Below, in pieces: positions 11,209 to 26,526 of a DNA stretch of 64,000 nt. The stretch's first letter is position 1. Every line of letters starts with the position of its first letter. Both the position numbers and the translations under genes were made by a program. Under the pieces are notes generated by a model that did no database searches, had not been told where the DNA came from, and worked only from the letters and a program-made list of their open reading frames with translations. Source of the stretch: Irpex lacteus (lineage: Eukaryota; Basidiomycota; Agaricomycetes; Polyporales; Irpicaceae); contig MQVO02000002.1 in assembly GCA_001986395.2 (NCBI GenBank), positions 2,232,001 through 2,296,000 of the forward strand. The letters are read 5' to 3'.

Positions 11209-14200
11209 TCAGCTAGGAGTGACAGGCGGTGGTGGTGGGCGGGAGAAATTGGCAGCACTCTTGGCGACTTCCGCTGGGCCGCGCTTTCGATGGGAGGTTG
11301 TAGGAGGCCAGTGAGCGACCAGAGGTTCAGCGAAGGCTTTGACATCATTCGAAGGATCCTGACTGAGTTTGACAGCCAGTTCGTGGAAGACCTGTGACAG
11401 CTCTTGCGGAAGTCCTGTTTGCTTATCTGCGACGAATTTATGAATTGGACAATCCGGGTTACCATGGCGGGAATACGCACCACTGAAAGTCCCAAGCAAT
11501 CTGGCTACCCGTAGCCTCACATCAACTATCTGATCTTGGCTGAGGAGAAGCAAGGAACTCAGGAATGACCCAGTAAAAAAGTCGTCTCCTCGCAAGTCCG
11601 ATTGAAGAATGGCTTGATAGCACGCCAAGAACGTCATCCTCTGTCGATACGATGTCGAAGTTGCGAGACTGAACACATCGCTCAAGACAGGCTGTATGAC
11701 CTCAGTGCGAGATCCCATAATTTCAGAATCAAAGGGAGCTGTAAAATCTCACATTAATATCGCTAGTAAATCATCACGGATAAGAATAGCTTACTATGGT
11801 CACCGCCGTTTCTCTGACGGTCGCTGCAGGGTCAAGCAGTCCCTTCCGCAGCAGACGCCAGATGGCAGCTTCCTCAACACCCTGCACAGCCGCCATCACC
11901 GGTAACGCCTTGAGCAACGTATCCCGCTCCCGCCAGCCTTTCAACACGGGCCAGACTCTATCCTCAAATCCGTCCAGGACCTCTTTTCTATCATCCGCTC
12001 CGAGCGCAGCCACGAATACGTCCGACCCTTCTAATGCCCGCAAGCGGATGTCGCCTTCGTCCGAACGCACGCTAGCCCACCAGACAGGCAACAAGTCTTT
12101 ATGCGCCTGGTCCGGGCCAATGATCTTCGCCATCTCACCAAGAGAGGCTGCCAGTGTCCTGCGAACCTTGAAGGACGGGGTATATGCCAACGAATGATAC
12201 AGTTCGCGAAGGTCATTCCAACGTTCGCGCCCAACTGTCAATGCGACAGCAGGCATGTTGAACGCACACACCAAAGGCCGTGAGGGGTCATCATAAATAT
12301 CGGGTTCGGGGCCATCGTTCGTCCCAGAGGAAGAAGACACAGAAGCGACGAAATCACTCCAGCTGAGCGACGAGGCTGGGGAGGATGGTGGCTTCTCCTC
12401 TTCAGGTTCAGTCTTGTGTGGATCGTTGTCTTCTCGGATACCCAGGAAGAGTCGTAGCAGCTGTTCAGGTGGTCGTTCGTCGTCGTCATGAAAGGTATAA
12501 ATGACTTCCGCCAATGCCTCAAGGACGGCAGATCGAACGGTCATCGATTCATCGTTGGCCAGTGCAAGGATGACGTCCAAAGCGAGTGTACGCCGATGTT
12601 GCGGTGGAAGTCGCGATAAAATCGCGGGAAGAGCAAACAGAGCGGATGTCGAACGTGCCACACGGGATCACGATATAGGTCTTCGAACAACGGGAGCTAG
12701 AAGGGTTGAAGGAGCGGGTCAACTATAGCACGGATAGCTTGAATGGAATAAATTTACCAGCGTTGTAAGCACAACTTCCTGGGGCACTACTTTTGCCAGA
12801 GCACCGACAGCAAAACTGGCCTCTCTCCTGACCCAATATACCGGATCTCGCCCTACACGCTCGACTTCGGCGACAAACGCGCTCTTGGTCTCTTCGTCAA
12901 TCGTGCCTGAACAAATAAAATAGATGCCGAGGCAAACGGTAATCAGTACACCACCCTTATCGGAGAACCATATCGGTAAAAGCGCGGGACACAGTGCACC
13001 CAGTAGTGGGGCCGTGAAACACGCCACCATGAGAAAACCAGATTTAAAAACATATGCCCGATATGGAAATCGCGACAAATAAATGTTACTCACCGCTTGC
13101 GGTGACCGCCGCCATCAAGCTCATACTCGAAAGCCTGCCAACTGATGCTTCCTCGCTGACCTCTGTCTCTTCCACGTTTTCGCCCGTGTATTCTTCCGGA
13201 GGCGTCCCAGCGAGTCCACCCATATCCCCGCCCTCTGCAAACGCAGGATGTAAAAACCTGGGGCCGGCGATGGTATCGGTGAAATAATGGGAGGTGGAGG
13301 CGAAGGTGAGCGTGCCGTATATACATCCTCTGACAACGGGCTGGCAGGTTGTAGTAGTGGCTGCGCAAGCGAGGAACCACGAATGGGCTTCTGGGTCGCG
13401 GACTTGAGGGGCGAGGACCTATTGGTCCTGGACTGGCGGGATGTGGGCTGCTACGTAGGGCTAGCAGAGGACTTCCCGGTGGGACCGGTTGTGTACTATC
13501 AGTCTGAGCTCCTGTAACGCTGGGGCTTCTTGAACGTGGGCTCAAGGGCCTCGAAGTAGGCGTTGGCCGCCAATCGTCTCCGAAATCGAGCTGTAGGTGT
13601 ATTCGCATCGGTGATGCTAACAGCGGTGAGTTCTTCCGTACCTCTTCAGTGCCCGTACTAGGCGTAGGGGAAGGGTCAAAGTGGCCATTGTTGAAGCGGG
13701 TGTTGAACTGGTGGATGAAGAAGCGGAAGTAAGAGAAGGCGTTGAGGTTGAGCCAGGTGATTCTGCATCGGACGCGGACGCTGCTCCGGGAGATGTCGAC
13801 GACTCTGCGTTCCCAGCTATAGGCGTGCTTTCCGTAGAGCTTGGCTTACGGCGCTCTCCGATTCAGGCACATCAGGTATAGAATCCATTGGAGGGAAATA
13901 CGAGTCGCTGCCGTGTTGTCGATTGAGCATAGTGCGTGAGGAGTCGGCATAGCAGTAGTATCGGGTATAGGCTCTTCTTCCAGTTGATCCTCGTACACAG
14001 GCTCCTCAGGAAGGTCTAGTCGCCCCATACCAATGACAACCTGATGGACCATTTCTCGCTCGAACAGCCGCCTCTCCAAAGAGCCGAAGAGTCCAATAGG
14101 TGAATATTCGTCTTCCTCTGTATCGCTTCCAGTCGGACTTGAGCTCGTCCCACCGCGATCTTCCTCCCTATTAGTCACTTGAGATTCGCCCGAAGTGGCT

Positions 14201-15921
14201 TGGGCCGTTCGGGTCCTTGCACGTTGGTGCTCGTCATATCTGGCATCCCTGGCATCCGCGCGCCTAACGCGACTGAGCAGTTCAACGACAGCATACCTTG
14301 CGGGCCCCCCAACGGACCCATTGGAGCTCAGCAAGAGTGTTCCCAGAATCGGCGTGAATGCTTGAACAGATATCTGCGTCGGTCCGTCGCTGCTCGCACC
14401 GGTATCAGGATCGAACACAGGCTGGGGTTCGTCTTCCACGAGTCGACAGTGTGTGATGAACCACCATATTATCGGCACCAGTTCTGCCGCAAGGGCCTCT
14501 TTGACCGCCTCGTCTGTATAATATCGTCGCGGATAATACAAATTAAGGATAAGGGGAAGAAGAGTCAGGAAAAGTACCGGATTTGAGCGGCATTAGTTGT
14601 GTCGCGGCAGAGATATCGATCGACCAATCGGAGGTTGATTCATGAGAGACCACGACACAGCGCAGAGCAGCAGCGTGGCATCAATGAGAGAGAAAAACGA
14701 TCATTCGTACCCGTTTGACGTCGTTCGAAGATTGTGAAATTCGCGTGCGCGTGACCATCGAGTTATGAGGTCAGTGTGACAGCAGAGAAGCGTGGAAGTT
14801 ATAGAAAACAAAGCGGTTTGATCAGCAATCAGCGTTTCACCGAGTCAGGTAAAGAAAACCTCACCATCATCCATAGCTAGCCCGTTAAGCAGTGGGAGCA
14901 CGTACTCGACGGCTTCAGCGGGTGCAATTTCATCTGCCTCGCTTGCAGGCTGCTCATTGTGAGCACTCGAGTCTGCTTCATTGCTGCCTGCCGTTGTGTC
15001 ATGCCGCGGGAGTCCCGATTGCAAAAATCCTGGCAATGCGTGAGCAATGAACACACGTTGAAAGCCGGCTCGGCTGCGCGAGAAGAGGTAAATCTTCTCC
15101 AGCGTACTGAGCCCTTCCAAGTCGAACTCTGCAAAGTCCAAGTTCAGCGCTGCTTCGTTCCCTGGACCGGCAGCATTTGGTCCGAACGGTGTGTCTTCTA
15201 ATGCACCATGCGTATTCTGCGATGGCCCACCCAGAGCAGGCGGTTCCTGTTGATGTGGGGAGGTACCTGTGATAGCCAGAGGAGGTGATGTGAAAGCTGG
15301 ACCAGCGTGCACGAACGGATTGCCAGGATGATGCTGTGGTGGCGGGATTTCCAGACGTAATTGGTTCCCATTACCGCCACTACCGCCCGCAGTCGTCGGA
15401 GATAGCCCCGAGTAAGACTCTGCCGACTCTGCGAATGGTGGCTGAATCGTAGAGATTTCTTCCACTATTGACGAGGATGGCGGCGACGGGAACGACTCTG
15501 GGTCGCCTGGCGGCCTTCCAGACTCCGACACAGGCGACCCAGGCGTTCTAGCGCCAGGCGGCGGTGACGACACTCGAAACGGGTTTCGGTGTATATCGTG
15601 CGACGAAGGTCCAGCCTCTGGCGGCGGCGACATGGAGCTCTCTCGAGTCAACGGTGAATTCGAAGAGGTTCTCAACGACTTGCGGAATGAGGACAAACCT
15701 AGGCCCAAAACATGCGGACTATACGAGCGCGTCTGTGCTATCTCGAATGTATTGTCCACGGTCGCATCATCTGGGAACGGGAAATATTCTGCGGTGACAA
15801 ATGTAGACGGGGAATCCAATGATGGGCTGAGCAGCGGTATGTCGGGGGGTTCATGCTCAGTGTCGGTGGCAGAGGAGGTGGAAGAGGATGACGAGGAGGC
15901 TGCGGGTTGTTCCGCGTACAT
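11209..15921 (-). CDS. Protein phosphatase 4 regulatory subunit 1-like HEAT protein
   Basis: Scaffold/regulatory subunit of PP4, a Ser/Thr phosphatase of DNA repair and signalling. The N-terminal exon (15921 to about 14872) is disordered and Ser/Pro-rich, then starts the HEAT array with LSTLEKIYLFSRSRAGFQRV and EYVLPLLNGLAMDD. A roughly 320-nt intron joins it to DEAVKEALAAELVPIIWWF. Next come AFTPILGTLLLSSN, RLSSMSLMAAVTASG, PVYWVRREASFAVGALAKV, a 12661-11774 exon with AFNMPAVALTVGRERWNDLR and FKVRRTLAASLGEMAKIIGP, and the last exon to 11209. These are hallmark PP4R1 HEAT segments. The central linker (13.1-13.98 kb) cannot be read in one frame: at least one apparent single-base loss in a T-run near 13247, and others that introns could alternatively explain. 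MYAEQP at 15921 is preferred over an ATG 39 nt upstream. Confidence 0.82.
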
Positions 15922-17018
15922 GAATCGGTGAGGGAAAAGGAACGACAGTAAGATTCCCATGTAACGCTGAGGGTTGTTGAAGAAAAAAAAACTTGTGGGT
16001 CAGCCATCGGTTGGTTTATAATATAGACGAGGGAGATGAGACACACTCTTTAGAGGCGCTACGGGCCAAGGACGAGAGACAGCCGGAGGAGGAGACGATT
16101 GGAGATGGGCTGTGGTAGATGGCAGACACGAGGGCTAGATGCAGGTTTTGTCGAGCTCCGAGTTCAATTATGACGCAAGACGGCAGAGACACGGCACGAG
16201 GGTAGCGCAAGTCGAGGACAGTGTCTTTGCGGGAGATTGGACATAAGTCTGCGGATACCTGTGTAGGGCGGGGGGAGGAGGAGGAGGAGGCTGCGAGATG
16301 GAGGAGACCCGGTGACCTGATATTGAAAGAGGAAGGAGAGTGGGCGCCTGGTGCGAGCAGCAAGCTTGACGGACGTCGGCCACGAGGGACGTGTGAGTTG
16401 TACAGGGAGGGCGGGGCGGGGTGTGTGTTGAGGTGGGCGACGTGTGTGGGGCGTCGGGGGCTGTGATGGACGCTGCCAGCGAGAGGCTCGAATAGGCAAC
16501 GAGGCGGGCTGGAGGGCGGGAAGAGGGCCGCAATAAAACGGGAGGGAAGGGGAGAGGGAGGAAACAGACAAACGAGAGGACGGGTGTGATTTGTTTTCTC
16601 GGCTCGGGATGGAATGATGCGCAGGAGTGATTCAACAACACAAACAACGACGTCATTAAACCTTGTTTCCTGTCTCGCCGCATCTGGAAACATTTCACAC
16701 ACGGCACATCCCGCCAGCCAATCACATTCCCTCGTAGTCGTCTCGGCCTTCACGCAAAAGCATTTCTCCACATTGACGTCACATTTTCGCGTGTATGTTC
16801 CTGGTCCCGATCGATTCTCTCGTCCAATCAGCGGGCGAGAATCCGATAGAGGCGCGCTGCTCACTCGACAGAGGTCGCCGGAGCCCTGCCAATGGCTGCC
16901 ACGCTCTGCCACACCAGTCCTGCCACTTCTTGATCAAGTACTGTATATAATTACATCCATACACTGTCTTTAATCCCCGGTCTAATCTTACTTAATGAGC
17001 TTTCATTCTCCACCAACT
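15922..17018. other. Intergenic, GC-rich purine/pyrimidine-skewed upstream region
   Basis: Region upstream of the PP4R1-like gene and downstream of the aspartate aminotransferase. The + strand from 16260 to 16560 is strikingly G/A-rich (GGAGGAGG-type runs), giving long but low-complexity ORFs on the minus strand (Pro/Ser/Arg-rich). No domain is seen. I read it as promoter and 5' UTR sequence. Confidence 0.5.
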
Positions 17019-19670
<2,652 letters not shown>

Positions 19671-21658
19671 GACGTCGATAATAGCCGATAATGTATAGAA
19701 TAGAATAGAATGAGATGCGGGGTATATGCGCGTGTAGTTGGGTAGTTTATTAGGGTGGATTCACCGATGCACCGGGATCGTGAGTGAAGAGGGGGATTTG
19801 CGTAGATACGCAGGTGCGGCAGGAGAAGAGCAGGAGAACGTGAAGAATGGTCAGTAAGTGATGAGGTCGATGGCGCAGTTTGCTAAAGTACTCACACGAG
19901 CTGAGCGTGTTATAGCGTGATGATGGGTCGGTTCTCGATATGCCCGTGCTCCGGATATCTCTGCTGTTCTGGTATGGAGATCTACAAGACGGAGGAGGAC
20001 GGTTCAGTCGACACGATGCGTTACGGCGAGGCTTGGGGGTCCATGTGATTCCAAGGGACAACGATTTGATGACTTACCAAAGATCGCCTGCTTCCTGGTA
20101 GCAGTCGAGAGGGTGCAGAAATGAGTGATTGGGATCGCAGAAGGTGGGAGTTGGAGTCAGGATGCGATGAGTCGACCTGGGTGCAGATGCAGCGGCAAGG
20201 GGCACTCGTAAGCAGGCAGCCAAGCCAGCTCTTATACGCTGATCATCTGAGGCCCTCCTTCCCCCGTCCTTCCGACGCCCCATGGCCATTAGCTGCGTAC
20301 AGGCGGTACGCGAGTCTCGACCACCTCAATCTCCAGGCAAATCTACCCGCACCCACCGAACCACTGCCCACTTGACCAAAAGTGCCTGACGAGCCGACCA
20401 ATGTCTGTGTGGTACTTAGGCGCAACATCATCGCCTTTATCGATTCCGTCGTCAGGCTAGATCTACGTAGACTGCTCGAGTAGATATGGACTGTACGTAC
20501 GAGCGTGGGCAGGTTTTGATTTCGTGATTTTGACTTTCCCGCACGCGCGTTTGTGCGGGGAAAGCCACGCAATGCGGAGGGGATGCGGGTCTCCGCTTAA
20601 CTGCCACACCGTGTGCAAGATCTGCCATTGTACAGTAACTTACTCATCCGACGACAGACGGAGACCTTTCTGTCGAGTAACAGACGAGTAATCGGAAGAT
20701 ACAGGCTGTTCCCTGGTACGTATAGAGTACGGAGGTACTACTTTCCCTTTGAACCTCTCACATGGGCGTTGGGCGCCCCGCTGACCAGTAACACCTTCGA
20801 GTATGTAACGTGGACCCTCTCGAGTTGTCTAGGATAGCCCAGAGAGGGCCTCCTGGCAAAGGCTGGCAACGCAGCACCTTCTGTTGATTGACGTCCACGA
20901 ACTCTGAGCTTCAAGCTACAGCGTACCGCACAGCTGCAGTGCAACACCCGTTTCATAGGCTTGCATGCTCTGGGCCCGCTTAAGATGAGCTTCCCATCTT
21001 CCTTGCCCATGGCCAGAACTGCTAGCGATCAGCATGGTATGAGAACACCAACTCTCTGCAGTTGCTTCTGCAGCAAAGATCCATATCCTGAGTCCTCCGA
21101 GTCGGATGTAGCCAATTGCAACCAGTCCGCGGCTCGAGTTAAGCGCCAAGACGACCTGGTCGACGAGTCACAGTAGTCAAGGGAAACACAATCGCATACA
21201 TTTCTATGAGGGTACGATATATAAAGTAGAGTTGTAGAATATGCTACGTGAGAGAAAGCTAGTACACACTATAGTCACAAAAAAGCCCAGTGATCAATGC
21301 AAAGCACGATGGAAGGGGGAATGCCATGAAAGGCGTGAGATTAACGGTAGGGCGTGGGAGGGTGAGAGGAAGGGTGAAAGACTTGGATGGATGTGAGGGA
21401 AGGGATGGAGAGGAAGGGGTCGTAATGTGGTATAACATTTCGCATGTATGCGTCCGTGGGTGAGTCATTAGATAGTTGAGACCGAGCAGAATGCGCCACC
21501 AGAGGAGGCGATGATGGATGACCAGGCCCAGAATAATTATAATGCAGTGGAGAGGAAAAGGGTAGATGAGCAGGACTGGGAGAACAGGATTGAGGCATAG
21601 CGTGGGGGATGAGAGAGGGGAAGGAGGGAGGCGAGGAAGGAGTGTAGCAACGGGCCGG
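19671..21658. other. Gene-poor stretch; a small gene is possible on the minus strand
   Basis: No domain recognised in about 2 kb. A minus-strand ORF at 20572-20243 contains a basic, Ser/Gly-rich, presequence-like run (MMLRLSTTQTLVGSSGTFGQ). Plausible splice sites lie further down (about 20060-19890), so a small mitochondrial protein cannot be excluded. I could not build an exon chain with a convincing product. From 20600 to 21250 only short ORFs are present. Confidence 0.35.
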
Positions 21659-21955
21659 TCATGCCATCGCCATCTTCGACGCAACGGTTCGCTCGCTCTC
21701 GAGCTTAGCCTTGTTCTTCTCGAACGCCTGCTGCCTACAGCTTTCCAGGTTCTGGCAGTTGTGGTGCTCTGGCATACGGTGCTGTGGAGGCAAGGAATAG
21801 AGATAAGCTGCGGAGGTCTCGGATAGACGAGGGACAAGAGTACGTACTGTGCCGCAGAATTCTGCACGACAATGTGGGCACTGGCCAACTATGCGGAGGG
21901 CTGCAGAGTTGCAGCGGACCTCGGACTCGAATTGGCAACGCTTCTTGGCCGGCAT
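21659..21955 (-). CDS. Minimal AN1-type zinc-finger protein (about 76 aa)
   Basis: Two exons joined by an intron of about 65 nt (donor after CGT near 21850, acceptor CAG before CACCGTATG) give a 76-residue protein. Almost all of it is one AN1 zinc finger: C7, C15, then ALRIVGQCPHCRAEFCGT, H37, H43 and C45, followed by a helix (LESCRQQAFEKNKAKLESER). The spacing from the third cysteine on (C-x2-C-x4-C-x2-H-x5-H-x-C) is the AN1 pattern. The first pair is C-x7-C rather than the usual C-x2-C. AN1 proteins often act in proteasome and p97/Cdc48 pathways, but with no other domain the role here is inferred only. Confidence 0.82.
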   Translation of the reverse strand: MPAKKRCQFESEVRCNSAALRIVGQCPHCRAEFCGTVRTLVPRLSETSAAYLYSLPPQHRMPEHHNCQNLESCRQQAFEKNKAKLESERTVASKMAMA

Positions 21956-23624
21956 TGTGGATGTGGTGTGTGTCGTGTGCGGTTAGAGCTGCTGTAGAGC
22001 AACTGCCGGATCAATGTCAGCGGAGTGAGTGAGGAACAGTAGCCAGACGACGTACAAAGTGTGGTGGACGCTGTGGGCAGCGACGGAGGAGAAGAACAGG
22101 CTGGGGGGATGTGGGAGGAAGTGGGAGAGGGCAGGAGGAGGCGAGTGCTTTATATGGCTCAACTGGAGGGACGCGTCAGCTCCAGGTGCTTGGTGGGATT
22201 GTGCTATCTCAGATCCACCGGTGGCCGTTTCACGTGGCACAGGCGTTGCCGGGAAACACTGCCAGATCTGTCCATGCCCGATGCGTCCCGATCCGGCTTT
22301 CCGACACCATTCGCTGCCAACGTCCTGCTCGCCGTGCTCAGACACCTCCTCATCGCCTCCCACGACGCCTGCAACACCTTCCACGATGTACAAGCAACAC
22401 GCCCTCTACTCAGCCCGCTCGCAATTCTCGTTATATTGATCATGCAGAACTATCACATAACCATGATCTTCTTATGAGCTCTTATCAAAAATTGTTTTCG
22501 CCCGTCCAGGCTACTCCCCCCGAGATCCCATCCGCCAGGAGGAGGCCACAGTTCCCGCATCGAGACAACCACAGAGATCGACCGACCCCCTTCTCCAGCT
22601 TTCTATTTCTCTCTCTCTCGTCAGCCATCGCCCGCTGTTGGCCCTCCGTTCCTCCGACATCGGGTGCACATCGGCAGGTCCCCTAACCCCCACAACCTTC
22701 AGCCAGGCTTCTAGCGAGCCCGAACTCAACTCAAATCTGGAAATCTCAAGACGAGGCGGCTGACAGACGGGCTGACGGCCGCTGGAGCATGTATGAGGCG
22801 TGTCACCCTACGCGGAAGGAATTGGACTTCTTCGGACGGCTTAGGAGCAGTAGTAATACCCCTTGTCAGCGTACGTCCCTCTTACTCTCCCTTCTGTCAC
22901 CCTCTGAACCCGCCCGGCACAAATTCACAAATTCGTATTTCTCTGCGCACCGGACGTTGTAAGTGAACCCTATGCAAGAATATATGCGTCTCCACAGTGA
23001 CAAATGCGGTGCAGCGTTGTGTCGGCCGCTTGTCACGTACGGCGAGGGAAATACGAACATGCTTTTCAACGCATCGGACGGCGACGATCGCTGCGGGAGA
23101 CAATGTCGCTTCCCGAGGGTGCCTGGCCCTCGGATGCATTGTCTGTCGGCTGTCCCGCCTGGCTCTTCCGGTATACACAAGGAACGCAGCTACCACACCA
23201 TGGTAACCTTGTCTCTGCATCCTTCACCAGTCGACCTGTGCCGTCTCACGAAGTCGAGTCTTCTGCCAACGGTCTTCTTGTTTTCGTCAATTCTGCGAGT
23301 GGTGTGATGGGTGATCAAGGGTATCACAAGTCTGTATTGAGAAGACTATGCCACCTGGGAGAGCGCAAACCACCAACTTCCAAGAAGAACAAGAATAAAT
23401 ACTTCAGAATCTGTCCATAACAAACATAACGGTACCGATAAGGAAAGGGTAAACTAGAAGGGGATATGTAGAGGGAGGTGGACGGAGCAGCGGTAGTACG
23501 CATTATACTCGTACACCCCATACCTATGTCACAGGCTGCAGGCGAATGTATGCGCCCAATGCTAAGGTCAGCTGCAATATGCCCGTTAGAACAACGCAGG
23601 TTCAGCAGGTGAATGCACCGTGGC
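21956..23624. other. Intergenic, no gene recognised
   Basis: Upstream of the AN1 gene and downstream of the syntaxin gene. Several ORFs of 100-190 codons are open on the + strand between 22030 and 22690 and at 23004-23420. They are Pro/Arg/Ser-rich, overlap each other in different frames and show no domain. I treat them as chance ORFs in GC-rich promoter DNA. Confidence 0.45.
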
Positions 23625-25221
23625 CTACTTCTTCTTGCCAGCGACCTCGACAGCGATGATGATCGCAATGATAATGAGGATAACGATGAAGATAGCAAAG
23701 CATATCCATCGCTTCTTGCGGGCGGCACGCGCGGAGTCAACAGCCTTCTCCGTATGTTGCAGGCTAATCATAACAGACCAAACATACGCGTCAGTCAGCA
23801 CACTGAATACCTCGCACCACCGCATACAGCAACATGACCAAGTGCTTACCCAGTCTCGACGTCCTTCTCCACAGTCGCAGCAGTTGCCTCAATAGTATTG
23901 ATCTGCTCGTCCTGTTGCTCCACCAATATGCTCATCTACGCGATATGAATGAATCGTTTGAGTTCAATGACAATTCACTAGATAGGAAGACCGTAGGATA
24001 GGATTGCTCACGTCGTTGAACAGCTGCGCGAGCTCCGTGATCGTTCGCTCGATCTTTTGAATATCGGCATGGCGTTCCTGAACTTCGCGGTACGCAGACT
24101 TGGCTTCGCCATATCGGTTAGAGTTCAAGAGCTTTGAATGCAGTCGTCAATATCGGGTATCGACGCCGGTTGGCGGTAACTTACTGCTTGACTGAAGACC
24201 TGTCCTCCAGAGTCGTCGTTGACAACCGCCTTCACCTCTTCCGGTGTAGCGTCGGGCTTGACTGCATCACATTTTTAGTTTCAACTACGATGCTAAAAGG
24301 ATGAATATCTATTCTGAACATACCAATCTTGAACTGACGCTCCAAACGCTGCTTGTACTTCGTCCTGTACTGCTGCTCGGCGCTCTGGTAGTTCTGAATC
24401 GCCTCCACGAACTTCTGCTTGACCAGCCCGGTCTGTTACGGACAGTACGTGAGCACTCCCCCCGGCATCACCGAAAGCTAAAAATGCTATTCATATCGAG
24501 CGGCGATACGTACCTGTTGCTTCTTAATTTGCCCATCTCTCCCACCACCGCCCTGTCTCTCAAGCGCCTTTATCCTACGCTTCAGCACACTGCTCAGGGC
24601 GCTGGTATCAGCGACCAGCTCTTCGAGTTGTTGCGTAAGGCGGGCGGCGGCGGCATCGTCGGTGTTATTTAGAGAACGATTGTGCAGGTCAGAGATACGC
24701 GCGACGTTGTCGTTGTAGGTCTTCAGGGAGTCTTGGATGGACGAGATCTAGAGTTTAGACAATAGAGTCCGGCACGGCACCATCAGACGGATGAAACAGG
24801 TTTGGGTCGGCAGGAGATAGGAGCAGCGTGTGTGAGCGTCGTGCAGAGATGAAGTTTGAGAGAGCCAGAGGCGTACCTCGCTATAGAACTGAGACATGCC
24901 ATCCTGTGCGGCGAGGTTCGCGGTGCTGTCTTTCGCTATTGAGTCGAAGCTGACCTGGCTATCGTCTTGCTGCGCATAGGGGTTGTGTCGTGGCGCATTG
25001 GTAGATTGCATAGGATACGAGTCGCTGCACAAAAACCACCTATGAGGGCCGCTCGGCCGCAGCTATCGAGAGTGGGAACGTACGTGCTGGTGTTGTATCC
25101 TCCGCCTCCTTGTTGAGCCTAGAGAGCGCGTCCGTGACAAAAATTAAGCACAACTATTCCATTCAGTTAACGAACAACTCTTCAGACTGACCCTCAAGGC
25201 TGCGAGTCTGTCCCTGGCCAT
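23625..25221 (-). CDS. SSO1: Plasma-membrane syntaxin (Qa-SNARE), Sso1/2-like
   Basis: t-SNARE for exocytic vesicle fusion. Exons from ATG 25221 (MARDRLAALRAQQ) give a low-complexity N-terminus (PMQSTNAPRHNPYAQQ), then the Habc three-helix region (FYSEISSIQDSLKTYNDNVA; ALSSVLKRRIKALERQ; KFVEAIQNYQSAEQQYRTKY). Next is the SNARE motif (DIQKIERTITELAQLFNDM, LVEQQDEQINTIEATAA, with the central Q). The protein ends with a basic RAARKKRW and a single C-terminal membrane anchor (ICFAIFIVILIIIAIIIAVE) closed by AGKKK. The intron inside the SNARE motif (about 85 nt after VETG) restores LQHTEKAVDSARA. About 300 aa in total, the family's usual size. Confidence 0.93.
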
Positions 25222-26526
25222 GGTTTATGAAGAGGTTGGTAGTCGTCAAGTAGAATGAAACGGTATGTGGAGCGTGTGAAGTCGCGAGATCACCAAGTCG
25301 TGTCGTAGGTCAGAGGACAGAGAGAGGAAAGAGGGCAGCAGCAATCAATGCTGTGCGAAGATGGAAGAGGGTGTTAAAGGAGATAGGAAGATGGGAAGGA
25401 AGAGGCAAGCGAGCTGAACGAGAGACGGGACTGCCACGGGCGAGTGGCAGTGTTTGTTGGCGGGTAGAGATCAAGGTGTGTGGGCGTTCTGATTGGCTGC
25501 TTGTGCCGCTTACCTGCGGAAGAAGGCGCTGACGCCTGCAGCCAGGCTCTGTCCGCAACAGCCATGGCCTCTCAAATAGAGATGCGGTCCGCGCATTAGC
25601 TTACAAGAAATACGTATATATCGGCAACATTATTGGCTCATATGCATTATATCATGGCCACTACAGTGCTTCACGGTGCTATGGTAAGTAGATGTTTGGT
25701 CAGTCGCGGTCCAGTGTGGTCTACCCATGGCCAAGTCCCAGAGGACTGGTTCACTGATTGTCTTTAATCGCGCTACAGAGCAATGTTTCGATGTGTAGCA
25801 TGCAATGTGAGCTCTTGTCATCCGCTTTCCTCACGTCTTTGTCTCACCTCGCATTCGCAGAAAAGAACGTGCAGAATCCGCGTGGATTTCATATCTAGAG
25901 CACCCATCTTGACCTTTTCCAGAGAAATCTACGTAGGTCTTGAATCCCTGAGACGGTGACCGAGTACCTGCATAGACATGCCCAACCTCCGTGTTCGGCA
26001 TAAAACCATCAAGTAGCTCAGTGTCCGCTTTTTCGACAATCTGGCCGTGTTGTTCTTTTTCAGCCCCACTGAGGGATTGGAACGTATACTCCATGCCTGA
26101 TAGCATGTTACTGATCGATATAAACCCTTTGCAGGTGTGGCATCGGCCTGGCTCCTACTTGTATTGCTGCCATTGCCCTAGGAAACGGAGAAGATGATGG
26201 ATCACATCACTTGATTTCCGGATTTCTTCATTTAACATCCTCTTGCCTGCAGAAAGCTCGTGGCACGGAGACTGAGACCCTGGACGTAGCTACATGCTCA
26301 GTCAAGTGCCGTGAAACGCATTTCGCCTTGCTTCCTTACCTAACCGCTTTGTTCACCTACAGGCAGCCTACGAACACTCGTATGAATTCCTCGTTCAACC
26401 AGTCGCTGGGTCCAGGTTTATGGGGTGCACACTCCGGATAGGGTTCGACGGGACATGCACAGTACTGCGTGTGTACCCGGTATATAGGACGTATCTCGTC
26501 TCAAGAAATTATTCACAGTCCCAGCC
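25222..26526. other. Intergenic, no gene recognised
   Basis: Between the divergent starts of the syntaxin gene (-) and membrane paralogue B (+). A 91-codon minus-strand ORF at 26106-25831 has protein-like composition (EYTFQSLSGAEKEQHG) but no partner exons or motif that I recognise. The rest is short ORFs. Confidence 0.4.

Noticed and set aside
16016..16912. 298-codon minus-strand ORF upstream of the PP4R1-like gene
   Set aside because: Low-complexity Ser/Pro/Arg composition from a G/A-rich strand; no domain and no conserved-looking exon chain.
22029..22686. Overlapping plus-strand ORFs up to 191 codons
   Set aside because: Three frames open at once, Pro/Arg-rich, no motif; typical of GC-rich intergenic DNA.
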